Assembly (NCBI RefSeq): GCF_003667705.1
Contig: NZ_CP033019.1
Coordinates: 1,054,001-1,118,000, forward strand
Source of the DNA: Janthinobacterium agaricidamnosum
GTDB taxonomy: Bacteria > Pseudomonadota > Gammaproteobacteria > Burkholderiales > Burkholderiaceae_D
Length of the DNA: 64,000 nt
Reading direction: 5' to 3'
In this document: positions 52,900 through 61,791 of the stretch, piece by piece
Numbering within the stretch: position 1 is the first letter of the stretch
How the letters are laid out: the number at the start of each line of letters is the position of its first letter
Notes under the pieces: model-generated
The model's input: only the letters and a program-made list of their open reading frames with translations
The model's database searches: none
Told to the model about the DNA's origin: nothing
Made by a program: the position numbers and the translations under genes

Positions 52900-54435
52900 A
52901 TGATGCCTGCCCCTTCCGCCCTGACCATCGCCGCGCGCATCTTGCTGTTGTGCACCCTGGCCATGCCTGCGCGCGCGCAGGACGGCGCGGATGGTGGCGC
53001 GGCCGGCGTCACGCACGGCGACTTGTCCGCCGAACTGGCGCAGGGCGGCCAGCACAGCATGCGCGGCGCCCTGTCGCGCGACCAGGGCGGCATGTCGCTC
53101 GACGTGGCCATCGATGGCCTGCGCAATGGCAATTACCGCGATGGCAGCGTGTTTCACCAGCGCGGCTTCAACGGCGGCGCGGAATGGAAGCTGCGCCAGG
53201 GCCGCTTCGGCTTCAGCGCCGACCAGCTGAACCAGGACACCCGCTATCCCGCGCCCGAAGCACCGTTCCTGGCCTTGCTGGCGGCCCGCCCGGAAGACCT
53301 GTACCGCTATGAGGTGCGGCGCGCCAGCGCCTTCGTGCAGCGCTATGTGGGCAGTTTCGAGCTGGGCGTGGAACTGTCGCAGCGGGAAAAGCGCGCCACG
53401 GCCCACTATGCGGGCGAGGACGGCAGCATCGAATCGACGTACAGCAGCAGCCGCCGCCAGCTGGCGCCGCGCCTGCGCCATTACGGCAAGGTGGCTGGCG
53501 TGGGCACGGACACGGAGGTGGGCCTGGACCTGATGCAGTGGCAGCGGCGCTCGGGCCGCGCGGGCGATGCGCAGCGGCGCCAGTACTCGCGCGCGCTGTT
53601 GCTGCGCGAAGAGCTGGCCTTCGGCGGCCTGTATGCGCCGCGTCTGCTGCTGGGGCTGCGGCATGAACAGTTCCAGCTCGACCCGGCCGACATGCCCGCC
53701 AGCGGCAGCGACTGGGAAAACCAGAATGCGTGGGACTTGCAGGGCAGCCTGCAGCTGCGCCCGCAGCTGAGCGTGTACGCCAGGGCCGCGCGCAGCTACC
53801 GCATCGATGACGATGGCTATACCCGCGCCGGCTACCGTCCCCTGGCGGGGCAGTTGCGGCGCGAAATGGAAGTGGGTGCCACCTTCGGCGACGCGGCGCG
53901 CAGCGCTTCCGTGCGCGTGTTCAGCGAGCGCCTGAGCAACCAGATCGTCTTCGACCAGAACCTGGGCCAGCTGGGCTTTGCGGGCAACCTCGACCCCTCG
54001 CGCCGCGCAGGCATCGCCATCGAGGCCGGCATGGCGCTGGCGCGCGACTGGCGCCTCGACGCTCAGCTGCGCCAGGTGCATGCGCGCTATGACGATTACG
54101 CCTATGACGGCCCGGACATCGCGCTCGTGCCGAAAACCCTGGCCAGTCTGCGCCTGTACTGGACGGGGCAGGGCGGCGCCAGTGCCGACGTGGGCGTGCA
54201 ATGGCTGCGCGCCCTGCGCTACGGCCCCGATTTCGCCGGCAGCTGCCTGGCGCAAGTGCCTGCGTTTGCCACCGTGGACGGGCGTTACGTGCGCAAGCTG
54301 GGCGCGTGGGAGCTGGAGCTGGCCGGCAGCAACCTGGCCAACCGCCGCCATTACGGCGATGCGCCGGGCTGCCGCTCCAGCATTTACCTCAATGATGCGC
54401 GCCAGTTGCGCGTGGCCGCGCGCTACCATTTCTGA
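52900..54435 (+). CDS. TonB-dependent-receptor-type beta-barrel lacking the plug domain
   Basis: The product is 511 residues with a signal peptide (SALTIAARILLLCTLAMPARA, cut before QDG). The rest is a series of amphipathic strands with QRGFNGGAEWKLRQGRFGFS, YARAARSYRIDDDGYT and GNLDPSRRAGIAIEAGMALA, and ends YLNDARQLRVAARYHF, with the terminal Phe of outer membrane proteins. That is the C-terminal barrel of a TonB-dependent receptor. The about 130-residue plug is missing and no TonB box is seen. Upstream DNA (52677-52899) does not encode it. Either a plugless pore or a decayed receptor. Confidence 0.8.
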   Translation: MMPAPSALTIAARILLLCTLAMPARAQDGADGGAAGVTHGDLSAELAQGGQHSMRGALSRDQGGMSLDVAIDGLRNGNYRDGSVFHQRGFNGGAEWKLRQGRFGFSADQLNQDTRYPAPEAPFLALLAARPEDLYRYEVRRASAFVQRYVGSFELGVELSQREKRATAHYAGEDGSIESTYSSSRRQLAPRLRHYGKVAGVGTDTEVGLDLMQWQRRSGRAGDAQRRQYSRALLLREELAFGGLYAPRLLLGLRHEQFQLDPADMPASGSDWENQNAWDLQGSLQLRPQLSVYARAARSYRIDDDGYTRAGYRPLAGQLRREMEVGATFGDAARSASVRVFSERLSNQIVFDQNLGQLGFAGNLDPSRRAGIAIEAGMALARDWRLDAQLRQVHARYDDYAYDGPDIALVPKTLASLRLYWTGQGGASADVGVQWLRALRYGPDFAGSCLAQVPAFATVDGRYVRKLGAWELELAGSNLANRRHYGDAPGCRSSIYLNDARQLRVAARYHF

Positions 54436-54484
54436 GGCAGCGGCACGGCGGCGCTTAAGAGCGGCTTAATCGGGCGCAAACGGA

Positions 54485-54505
54485 GCGCGCAAAAGCGCCT
54501 TTTTT
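54485..54505 (+). terminator. Terminator after the TonB-type barrel gene
   Basis: GCGC-AAAA-GCGC hairpin, with wider flanking complementarity, followed by TTTTTT. Confidence 0.65.
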
Positions 54506-54581
54506 CCGCCCGGGGTTCATCGCCCGGCGCAAAAAGTGGTAATCTCGCCCCGTTCACGACCACTTATGATGAAGGATTATT

Positions 54582-55253
54582 ATGCGTTTTCTGCGTTTCT
54601 TGCGTCCCCTGCTTGCCGCCGTCACCCTGGTGGCGGCCACCGGCGGCGCCATGGCGGCCGATACCGGCTTTACCACGCTCCCGACGCCAGTGCGCACGGA
54701 CACGGGCAAGAAGGTGGAAGTGGTCGAGTACTTCATGTACTCGTGCCCGCATTGCTACGCGCTCGATCCGCTGATGCACGACTGGGTCAAGAAGCAGGGC
54801 GACAAGATCGCCTTCCGCCGCATCCACCTGGCCTTCTCGGGTCCGAAGGATCCGCAGGCGCACGCCTATGCCACCCTGGAAGCGATGGGCCAGCTGGACC
54901 AGTTCCACGACAAGATCTTCCGCGCCATCCACGTCGAGCGCAACCGCCTGAACCGCGATGACGCCATCCTCGACCTGCTGGTCAAGAACGGCATCGACAA
55001 GGCGAAATACCTGGACATGTTCAATTCCTTCGGCGTGCAGACCAAGCTGAAACGCAACGAGCAACTGATCGCGGCCAGCAAGATCGACAGCGCGCCGACC
55101 ATCGTCATCGACGGCCGCTTCGTGACGTCGCCGGCGCAGTTGTCGCGTCCTGGCCAGTCCGAGCCGCAAACCCAGGCCGCGACCCTGCGCGTGATGGATG
55201 AACTGGTGGCGCGCGTCCTGAAAGAGCGCGCTCCCGCGCCAGCGAAGAAGTAA
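54582..55253 (+). CDS. dsbA: Thiol:disulfide interchange protein DsbA
   Basis: The product is 223 residues with a signal peptide (ending GGAMA-ADT). The active site is CPHC (Cys55-Cys58) in EYFMYSCPHCYALDP, and the cis-proline loop is DSAPTIVIDG. It oxidises cysteines in exported proteins and is re-oxidised by DsbB. The gene is followed after 14 nt by a small membrane-protein gene with two exposed cysteines, so the two may be linked in function. Confidence 0.95.
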   Translation: MRFLRFLRPLLAAVTLVAATGGAMAADTGFTTLPTPVRTDTGKKVEVVEYFMYSCPHCYALDPLMHDWVKKQGDKIAFRRIHLAFSGPKDPQAHAYATLEAMGQLDQFHDKIFRAIHVERNRLNRDDAILDLLVKNGIDKAKYLDMFNSFGVQTKLKRNEQLIAASKIDSAPTIVIDGRFVTSPAQLSRPGQSEPQTQAATLRVMDELVARVLKERAPAPAKK

Positions 55254-55267
55254 CACCGGAGAACACC

Positions 55268-55492
55268 ATGAAACAGCTGCCCTGGACCCTGTGCGTACTG
55301 GCCCTCGCCCTCGTGGCGTGGTTGTCGATTGCCATCGTCAACGTGGAAAACCAGCGCAATGCGCTGGCCAGCAAGGCTTGCGTGGACCCCGCGTTCAAGA
55401 ACGAGGTCGATGCGAAATGCCTGGCGTCCGTGCAGTCGCGCGAACACTGGTGGCAGCACCTGACTTATGCCATGACGCATTTCCGAAATTGA
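55268..55492 (+). CDS. Small single-pass membrane protein downstream of dsbA
   Basis: The product is 74 residues. One membrane segment (LPWTLCVLALALVAWLSIAIV, residues 4-24) is followed by a periplasmic part with Cys38 and Cys51 (SKACVDPAFKNEVDAKCLAS) and a Trp/His-rich end (REHWWQHLTYAMTHFRN). No family is recognised. ACACCGGAGAACACC precedes the start, with a GGAG ribosome site. The pair of cysteines and close coupling to dsbA suggest a DsbA substrate or helper; this is inference. Confidence 0.75.
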   Translation: MKQLPWTLCVLALALVAWLSIAIVNVENQRNALASKACVDPAFKNEVDAKCLASVQSREHWWQHLTYAMTHFRN

Positions 55493-55505
55493 ATGTGTCA
55501 GTACG

Positions 55506-55533
55506 AAAAACCCGCCGCGCGCGGGTTTTTTTT
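55506..55533 (+). terminator. Terminator of the dsbA transcript
   Basis: AAAAA, CCCGC/GCGGG stem with a 5-nt loop, then TTTTTTTT. Confidence 0.88.
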
Positions 55534-55583
55534 CGGCCGCGTATGATGCAGCCACAAGCAGCCACAACTATTCAGGAGGGACG

Positions 55584-56330
55584 ATGAAGGAAGTGATCGT
55601 GATTACCGGTAGCAGCCGCGGCATCGGTGCGGCGACGGCGCTGCTGGCGGCGCGCCAGGGCTATGCCGTCTGCATCAACTATGTGCGCGATGCGCAGGCG
55701 GCCGGGGAACTGTGCGCGCGCATCGTGGCGGCGGGCGGCGAGGCCATCGCCGTGCAGGCCGACGTCAGCGAGGAAGCGGACGTGGCGCGCCTGTTCGATG
55801 AAGTCGATGCGCGCCTGGGCACGCTCACGGCGCTGGTCAACAACGTCGGCGTGCTGGAGCGGAAATGCCGGCTGGTCGACATGTCCGCCCAGCGCCTCGA
55901 ACGCGTGCTGCGCACCAACGTGATCAGTTATTTCCTGTGCTGCCAGCAGGCCGTGCGGCGCATGTCGACGGCGAGCGGCGGGCAGGGCGGACGCATCGTG
56001 AATGTCTCGTCGGTGGCGGCGCGCATCGGTTCTCCGGACGAATACATCGATTACGCTGCCTCGAAAGGCGCCGTCGATACCCTGACCCTGGGCCTGGCGA
56101 AGGAAGTGGCGGCCGAAGGCATCCGCGTCAACGGCGTGCGGCCCGGCATCATCTACACGGACATCCACGCCTCGGGCGGCGAACCGGGCAGGGTGGCGCG
56201 CCTGGCATCGGGCGTGCCGATGCAGCGCGGCGGCCAGCCGGAAGAAATCGCCGACGCCATCCTGTACCTGCTGGGGCCGGGGGCCAGCTATGTGACGGGC
56301 AGTATCCTCGACGTGGCGGGCGGGCGCTGA
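55584..56330 (+). CDS. SDR family NAD(P)-dependent oxidoreductase
   Basis: The product is 248 residues, a classical short-chain dehydrogenase. The cofactor motif is VIVITGSSRGIGAATA (TGxxxGIG), the NNVG motif is LVNNVGVLE, and the active site has Ser (NVSSVAARIG), Tyr and Lys in YAASKGAVD. The end has SYVTGSILDVAGGR. A GGAGG ribosome site lies before the ATG. It is often near dsbA in this group. The substrate is not known. Confidence 0.93.
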   Translation: MKEVIVITGSSRGIGAATALLAARQGYAVCINYVRDAQAAGELCARIVAAGGEAIAVQADVSEEADVARLFDEVDARLGTLTALVNNVGVLERKCRLVDMSAQRLERVLRTNVISYFLCCQQAVRRMSTASGGQGGRIVNVSSVAARIGSPDEYIDYAASKGAVDTLTLGLAKEVAAEGIRVNGVRPGIIYTDIHASGGEPGRVARLASGVPMQRGGQPEEIADAILYLLGPGASYVTGSILDVAGGR

Positions 56331-56465
56331 TTTTCAACGCATTGTCAACTTATTTTCAACCCTTGCAAGCAATTGCTTCAAGTGCGGGGCCAATTATCAA
56401 GCAGGGAAAGCGAGTTCAGAATGACGGTGTGCCATTGCACGCCGATCAACTCATTTGGAACCACC

Positions 56466-57008
56466 ATGTCCGCTTTTGCTCCCGCCATCCTGTCCCTGTC
56501 CCTGTCCCTGTCCCTGCTGGCCGCCGCGCCGGCCCATGCCGCCACCAATCTGCCCCTGCCCGCCCACTTGTCCGGCGCGAAAGCCGACGCCGCGGTGGCG
56601 CTGGCCGCGCGCCGCTATGCCGCGTTCTGGGAAAGCGGCGACCCGGCCCTGGCGCGCCTGGCGCTGGCCGACGATTTTACGGACCGCACCTTGCCTGCCG
56701 GCCGCCCGCAGGGATTGGCCGGCCCGCTGCAGGCGTCGCAGGTGTTTCACGCGGCCGTGCCGGACTTGAAGGTGGCCATCGAGGAGATGCTGGTGGCGGG
56801 CGACCGGGTGACTTTGCGCCTGCATTTCACGGGCCGCTTCACGGGTGTCTTCCCCACGCCGCAGGGACCCTTGCAGGGGCAGGGCCAGGCCGTCGATTTC
56901 CATGCGTTTGATCTGTACCGTGTCAATGCGCAAGGGCGCATCAGCGATAACTGGCACCTGGAAGACAACCTGACCCTGCTGCGCCAGCTGGGCGTGCTGC
57001 CGCAGTAA
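56466..57008 (+). CDS. Exported SnoaL-like ester cyclase family protein
   Basis: The product is 180 residues from the ATG at 56466. The signal peptide (LSLSLSLSLLAAAPAHA) is encoded by a four-times repeated CTGTCC hexamer (56490-56513). The mature part has the SnoaL-like fold: YAAFWESGDPALARLALADDFTDRT, FHAAVPDLKVAIEEMLVAGDRV and FDLYRVNAQGRISDNWHLEDNLTLLRQLG. Family members include polyketide cyclases and many with unknown roles. An export signal is less usual but found. It converges on the LysR gene at 57018. Confidence 0.85.
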   Translation: MSAFAPAILSLSLSLSLLAAAPAHAATNLPLPAHLSGAKADAAVALAARRYAAFWESGDPALARLALADDFTDRTLPAGRPQGLAGPLQASQVFHAAVPDLKVAIEEMLVAGDRVTLRLHFTGRFTGVFPTPQGPLQGQGQAVDFHAFDLYRVNAQGRISDNWHLEDNLTLLRQLGVLPQ

Positions 57009-57017
57009 GGGCGGCCG

Positions 57018-57935
57018 TCAGGCTTGCAGCGCGGCGAACTGCTGCACGAGGAAGTCGGCCAGCAGCGCGACGCGCGGCGGCTGGAAGCGGCTGCGCCGGT
57101 ACAGCAGGTTCAGGGGGACGCTGTCGGCAAAATAATCGTCGAGCACCGTCTGCAAGCGCCCCGCGCGCAGGTCGTCGCCGATGTCGAGCAGCGATTTGTA
57201 GGCGTAGCCATGGCCGGCCACGGCCCAGCGGCGGATGATTTCGCCGTCGTTGCTGTGCCAGTCCCCCGGCAGGCGCAGGCTGTGGCGCTTGCCGTTTTCG
57301 CGGTAGCGCCATTCCTGCGGTGCGCCGTCGCCGGCCGTGAGCACGAGCGTGGGCAGCGAGGCCAGGTCGCGCGGCGCGGCCGGCACGCCCACCTTGGCGG
57401 CCAGCGCGGGCGCCACGCACACGACGCGCCGGCCCCGGTGCAGCAGGCGCGCCACCATGTCGCTGTCGGGCAGCTCGCCGTAGCGGATGGCCAGGTCGAT
57501 ATCGTCCTGCACCAGATTGGCCGTCATGTCCGTCAGGGTCAGCGCATGGCGCAGCTGCGGGTGCAGCGCGGCAAAGCGGTCGAGCATGGGCAGCAGCAGC
57601 TGGCGGCCGATGTCGGACGGCGCCGAGATGCGCACCACGCCACGCACGGCGCCGCCGCCCGCGTGCAAGCCGTCTTCGGCCTGCGCCAGCAAGTCCAGCG
57701 CCTGTTCGCTGTACTGGCGGTAGTGCAAACCTTCTTCCGTCAGGCGCAGCTGGCGCGTGGTGCGCTCGAACAGGGTGGCGCCCAGCGCCGTTTCCAGGCG
57801 CGCGATGGCGGCGCTGGCGGCGGCCGGCGACAGGCCGTGCTTGCGGCCGGCGGCGGAAAAGCTGCCCAGCACCGCAGCGTCGAGGAACAGGGCGATTTCC
57901 GCCAGGCGCCCGGCGCCGCCGCGCATCATGATCAT
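57018..57935 (-). CDS. LysR-family transcriptional regulator at the end of the efflux operon
   Basis: The product is 305 residues from the ATG at 57935, overlapping the stop of the fusion-protein gene (ATGA); further ATGs lie at 57929 and 57926. The HTH is in residues about 8-65 (FLDAAVLGSFSAAGRKHGLSPAAASAAIARLETAL). The effector domain begins about residue 92 (GVVRISAPSDIGRQLLLP). It is the last gene of the leftward aae-like operon, so it may give feedback control of it or of a separate target. Confidence 0.92.
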   Translation of the reverse strand: MIMMRGGAGRLAEIALFLDAAVLGSFSAAGRKHGLSPAAASAAIARLETALGATLFERTTRQLRLTEEGLHYRQYSEQALDLLAQAEDGLHAGGGAVRGVVRISAPSDIGRQLLLPMLDRFAALHPQLRHALTLTDMTANLVQDDIDLAIRYGELPDSDMVARLLHRGRRVVCVAPALAAKVGVPAAPRDLASLPTLVLTAGDGAPQEWRYRENGKRHSLRLPGDWHSNDGEIIRRWAVAGHGYAYKSLLDIGDDLRAGRLQTVLDDYFADSVPLNLLYRRSRFQPPRVALLADFLVQQFAALQA

Positions 57936-58828
57936 GCCGGGTGCGCCGCCGCCGGTTTCGGCGCCGGTGCCGAATGGGGCGTGATCACCACGGTGCAGGT
58001 GGTGCCGGCTACCAGGACCTGATTCCTGTCTTGTTCATCTATGTGGATGCGCACGGGCACGCGCTGCGCCAGGCGCACCCAGTTGAAGGTGGGATTGACG
58101 TCGGCCAGCAGTTCGCGGCCCGTGGCGGCGTCGCGGTCGGTGATGCCGCGCGCGATGCTCTCGATGTGGCCATGCAGGGTGCCGCCGCTCATCAAATTCA
58201 TTTCCGCCTTGTCGTCCTGCGCCAGCATGCCCAGCTTGGTCTCTTCGAAGTAGCCGACGACATAGTACGAGGCGCTGTCGATGACGGCCAGCTTGGCCGC
58301 GCCGACGGCGGCGAAATCGCCCTTGTGCACGTTCAGGTTCGTCACGTAGCCGCTGACGGGGGCGCGCACGGTGGTGCGTTCCAGGTTCAGTTGGGCCAGC
58401 GCGCGGGCGGCGACGGCGGCCTGCACTTGCGACGAGGCCGAGCTGGCGGCAAAGGCCGCGCTTTCGCGGCTTTCCGTCGAGATGATGCTGGCGTCGAGGC
58501 CTGCGCGGCGCTGCGCTTCCTTGCCGCGGCGGCCCATTTCCGTTTTTTGCGCGGCCAGCACGGCGTCGGCCTGGGCCAGCGCGCTGGTGTAGCGTTCCTT
58601 GTCGACGACGAACAGCACGTCGCCTTTTTGCACCACCTGGTTGTCGCGCACCAGCACGTCCGTGACGGTGCCGGCCACGTCGGCGCTGATGTTGACGATG
58701 TCGGCCTTGATGCGCCCGTCGCGCGTCCATGGCGACTCCATGTAGCGGTCCCAGACGGTCTTGCCTATCCACAGGGCTGCTGCCAAGAGCAGCAGGGTGA
58801 TTGCATAGCGTGTCAGTTTGCTTACCAT
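57932..58828 (-). CDS. aaeA: HlyD-family membrane fusion protein (AaeA/EmrA-like)
   Basis: The product is 298 residues from the ATG at 58828. One N-terminal membrane anchor (ITLLLLAAALWIGKTVWD) precedes the lipoyl half DVLVRDNQVVQKGDVLFVVD, a helical hairpin with a conserved RRAGLDA-type stretch, the second lipoyl half TTVRAPVSGYVTNLNVHKGD and a beta barrel. WTRDGRIKADIVNISADVAG is typical of the AaeA family, whose members link an inner-membrane FUSC pump to an outer-membrane channel. Upstream lie the AaeX and AaeB-like genes. Confidence 0.93.
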   Translation of the reverse strand: MVSKLTRYAITLLLLAAALWIGKTVWDRYMESPWTRDGRIKADIVNISADVAGTVTDVLVRDNQVVQKGDVLFVVDKERYTSALAQADAVLAAQKTEMGRRGKEAQRRAGLDASIISTESRESAAFAASSASSQVQAAVAARALAQLNLERTTVRAPVSGYVTNLNVHKGDFAAVGAAKLAVIDSASYYVVGYFEETKLGMLAQDDKAEMNLMSGGTLHGHIESIARGITDRDAATGRELLADVNPTFNWVRLAQRVPVRIHIDEQDRNQVLVAGTTCTVVITPHSAPAPKPAAAHPA

Positions 58829-58866
58829 GTCGGCAGCCTTTCCTTGATTGGGTTGAACAGTTTTTT

Positions 58867-59067
58867 TTATTTGTAAAGCGATAGAGCCAGCGCGCCGAAG
58901 ATGGCGATGAAGATGCACAGCCGCGCAAGCGACGGGTGCCACACCATGCGGTACACGCCCAGCCAGCCCAGCACGCGGTCGAGCAGGGTTTGCAGGCCGA
59001 TGCTGAGGATGAACAGGGGCAGCAGGGTGGGAATCAGAATTCCGAACAGGGCGAATTCACGCGGCAT
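58867..59067 (-). CDS. aaeX: Small inner-membrane protein, DUF1656 (AaeX-like)
   Basis: The product is 66 residues from the ATG at 59067, overlapping the end of the FUSC gene by 11 nt. It reads MPREFALFGILIPTLLPLFIL, with one membrane segment, a middle amphipathic part (DRVLGWLGVYRMVWHP) and a second hydrophobic end (LCIFIAIFGALALSLY). This is the DUF1656/AaeX pattern. Its position between the pump and the fusion protein is conserved in aaeXAB operons. Role is not known. Confidence 0.9.
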   Translation of the reverse strand: MPREFALFGILIPTLLPLFILSIGLQTLLDRVLGWLGVYRMVWHPSLARLCIFIAIFGALALSLYK

Positions 59068-61201
59068 GGTGGTCTCCGGCGCCAGGCGCCATATGGTCGA
59101 GTAATGAGGTGTAGATGGAATGCAGGTCGGCCAAGGCCGTCTGCAACCGTGCGCTGCGTTCGGCTGTCGCTTCCGCTTCCGCTTGCGCCGCGCGCACCAC
59201 GGCGCCCGCCTGCAGGGTGGCGGCCAGCGCCGCCTGCAGTTGCGCATCGCCGCGCGTGCGCAGCCAGGCGGCGATGCCGTCCACGCACTGCTGCAGCGCA
59301 TGGCGCGTGGCGCCCGGGCGGGCGGTAGCGATCAGTTCGCGCAATTCGATCACGGAATGGCCGATTTCCAGCAGGGTCAGGGCCTGGCGCACGACGGCGC
59401 GCGTGGCCTCGCCCGGCGCCGGCCCGGCCGCCGCATTGAGCTGGCTGAGCAGGTCGCGCACGCGGTTGTCGAAGCGATGCTTGACCCGGCGCGCCGGCGC
59501 CGTGCACGCCTGCAGCGCTTCGCGCCACAGGGCCGGGCCGATATGGTCCTTGTGGCCCATCGTGTGCTCGGGCAGCAGCACGGCAAACACGAGGGCGGCC
59601 AGCATCAGGCCGACGATCAGCGCCATGCCCGTGTTCAAAAAGGCCGCGCCGTCGACGTGCATCAGATTCGTCGGCGCCATCTGCGTGATGAAGGTGGACA
59701 CGCCCAGGCCCACGCCCAGCTTGGCCGGATTCGTCATCAGGTACAGGCCGAGGGCGAGGAAGGGCGCAAAACTCAGTACCAGCATGGGGAAGCCGTCGCC
59801 GTGCACCAGCACGAAGTACACGCAGACGAGCGACAGGGGCATGGCGATCAAAAAACCCGTCAGCACTTGCCGGATCATCATGATGGGGCGCGGCGAGGAC
59901 GAGGCCAGCGCGCAGAACACGGCCGCCATCAGCATCGCCGTGCTGGCGTAGGGCCAGGCGAGGAAGTAGGCGCCCAGCGCCAGCAGGGCCAGGCTGATGC
60001 CGGCGCGCGCGCCGCTGGCGAGCACCAGCGCGGGCGGCGTCTTCGGCGCATATGCCTGCGGCGTGCTCACGTCGAGCGGCGTGTCGTGCACCAGACTGAA
60101 ATACACTTCGTGAAAGCGGCTCATGTCGCGCGCGAAGCGCTCGAGCAGCTCGCACACGGTGTCGAAGTCGATGCGCTGCGCATGCACGATGCGCGCGCCG
60201 TCGATGTCCGCGCGCGCCTGCGCCAGCGCCGCCTGCAAATGCCGCTGCATGGTGTCGAGCGAGTCTTGCGAAGGCGTCGTCTGCAGCGCCTCGGCGACGA
60301 TGGCGTACAGGGGCGCGCACGCCTGCATGACCTGGTTTTCGCCATCGCGCTGCAGGCGGTCGAACAGGCGGTGGAAGGTATAGAAGGTGGTCAGCGCCGT
60401 CATGAATGTGGCGTTGAAGGCGTGCAGCTTGCGGTTCTGCGCGCGCACGTGGCTCACTTTGCTGGTCACTTCGAACAGCGCGGCCGAGCGCCCCAGTTCC
60501 AGCGCCGCCACGTCGGCGGCAAACTGCAGATGCGTCAGTTCCACCTGGGCCGGCGTGAGCTTTTGCTGCAGCACGTCATGGCAGAAGGCGAGGAATTTGC
60601 CGTAGCGCGCCTGCACCGTGCGCATCACCTGCGTGCCCTGGTGGCGCGGCAGCAGCACGCTGGAGACGGCCGCCGAGCAGATGATGCCCAAGCTCACCTC
60701 AGCCACGCGCGTGACGGCCAGCGAGAACACCTGCATCGGCTGCTCGATGGCGGGCAGCACGATCATGCAGGCCGTGTAGCCGGCCAGCACGTACACATAC
60801 GATTGGGCGTTGCGGTGCAGGGCCGAGCCGCTCGTGCACAGGCCCACCCACAGGGCCAGGCCGGCGAACAGCAGCACGGGCTGCTGCGGGAACAGGCCGA
60901 TCAGGGTCAGCGCGGCCGTGCAGCCCAGCAGAGTGCCGCACAGGCGGTAAAAGCTTTTTTCCAGCACCATGCCGCTGCTGGGCAGGGCCAGGATGATGGT
61001 GGTGGTCATCGCCGTACTGGGCGAATCGAGGCCCAGGCGGTAGGCCAGCCACAGCGCGCAGAACGCGGCGATGAGAGTCTTGCCGACGTAGATCCAGCGT
61101 TCGCCTTCCGTCGCGCGCCAGTCCTGCAGCGCCAGCGCCAGCCAGCGGGCCGCCCGGTTCAGGGGGCCATATGTGGGTTTTGTTGCTGTGGCTGGCGTCA
61201 T
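59057..61201 (-). CDS. aaeB: FUSC-family aromatic acid exporter (AaeB-like)
   Basis: The product is 714 residues with two sets of membrane helices separated by a large cytosolic part, the FUSC plan. The first set includes WIYVGKTLIAAFCALWLAYRLG and TTTIILALPSSGMVLEKSFYRL, and the second FLAWPYASTAMLMAAVFCAL and GFLIAMPLSLVCVYFVLVHG. AaeB exports aromatic carboxylic acids such as p-hydroxybenzoate, or related toxic compounds. It lies 10 nt after the MarR gene and overlaps aaeX, all leftward. Confidence 0.93.
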   Translation of the reverse strand: MTPATATKPTYGPLNRAARWLALALQDWRATEGERWIYVGKTLIAAFCALWLAYRLGLDSPSTAMTTTIILALPSSGMVLEKSFYRLCGTLLGCTAALTLIGLFPQQPVLLFAGLALWVGLCTSGSALHRNAQSYVYVLAGYTACMIVLPAIEQPMQVFSLAVTRVAEVSLGIICSAAVSSVLLPRHQGTQVMRTVQARYGKFLAFCHDVLQQKLTPAQVELTHLQFAADVAALELGRSAALFEVTSKVSHVRAQNRKLHAFNATFMTALTTFYTFHRLFDRLQRDGENQVMQACAPLYAIVAEALQTTPSQDSLDTMQRHLQAALAQARADIDGARIVHAQRIDFDTVCELLERFARDMSRFHEVYFSLVHDTPLDVSTPQAYAPKTPPALVLASGARAGISLALLALGAYFLAWPYASTAMLMAAVFCALASSSPRPIMMIRQVLTGFLIAMPLSLVCVYFVLVHGDGFPMLVLSFAPFLALGLYLMTNPAKLGVGLGVSTFITQMAPTNLMHVDGAAFLNTGMALIVGLMLAALVFAVLLPEHTMGHKDHIGPALWREALQACTAPARRVKHRFDNRVRDLLSQLNAAAGPAPGEATRAVVRQALTLLEIGHSVIELRELIATARPGATRHALQQCVDGIAAWLRTRGDAQLQAALAATLQAGAVVRAAQAEAEATAERSARLQTALADLHSIYTSLLDHMAPGAGDHHAA

Positions 61202-61211
61202 CGATAGGCTA

Positions 61212-61718
61212 TCAGTTCTGGTTGTTGAGATTGTTCAGGTTGCGCAGCTGGCGCATGTACAGCTTGTCGAGCACTTGCAGCTCTTCTTCCGTGAACCCGT
61301 CGTACAGGGCCGAGGTTTCCTGGTACACGTCGGGCAGCGCCGTTTCGATCAGCGCGCGGCCCTTGTCGGTCAGCGAGATCATCACGGAGCGGCGGTCGCC
61401 GGGGCGCGTGCCGCGGTGGATCAGGCCACGCGTTTCCAGGTCGTTGCACACGCGCGTCAGGTTGGCCGGCTTTTCATGGCACGCCATGCCCAGGGTGCAG
61501 GCGTTCGAGGTTTCGTCGTCCGTGCCGTACAGCACGGCCAGCACCATGTAGCTGGCATCGACCAGGTCGTGCTTTTTCAGCGCGGCATTGGTCAGGTCCT
61601 TCATGCCTTTTTGGATGTGGTACGTCATGCGCAGCAGGCGCATCAGTTCCATGGGGAAGCCTGGCATGCGCGTGCGGATGTTTTGCAGCCGCTTGGAGGT
61701 GGCGTCAAAAGCGGTCAT
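61212..61718 (-). CDS. MarR-family transcriptional regulator
   Basis: The product is 168 residues from the ATG at 61718, chosen because AAGGA lies 8 nt upstream; an ATG at 61733 lacks such a site. The winged helix includes LVDASYMVLAVLYGTD, CHEKPANLTRVCNDLETRGLI and the wing HRGTRPGDRRSVMISLTDKG. MarR proteins of this type bind phenolic ligands and lift repression. It lies inside the efflux operon between the channel and the pump, so it likely represses the operon in the absence of an aromatic ligand. Confidence 0.93.
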   Translation of the reverse strand: MTAFDATSKRLQNIRTRMPGFPMELMRLLRMTYHIQKGMKDLTNAALKKHDLVDASYMVLAVLYGTDDETSNACTLGMACHEKPANLTRVCNDLETRGLIHRGTRPGDRRSVMISLTDKGRALIETALPDVYQETSALYDGFTEEELQVLDKLYMRQLRNLNNLNNQN

Positions 61719-61791
61719 GTCATATTCCTTCATGTGTGAATAAAGTTCCGATTGTATCTTGTTGGGCTAGGGCAATGCCAGGATTGCAAGC

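Noticed and set aside
59120..61207. A 695-codon open frame antisense to the FUSC gene
   Set aside because: His/Arg/Gln-rich shadow of a high-GC gene, without ribosome site or motifs.
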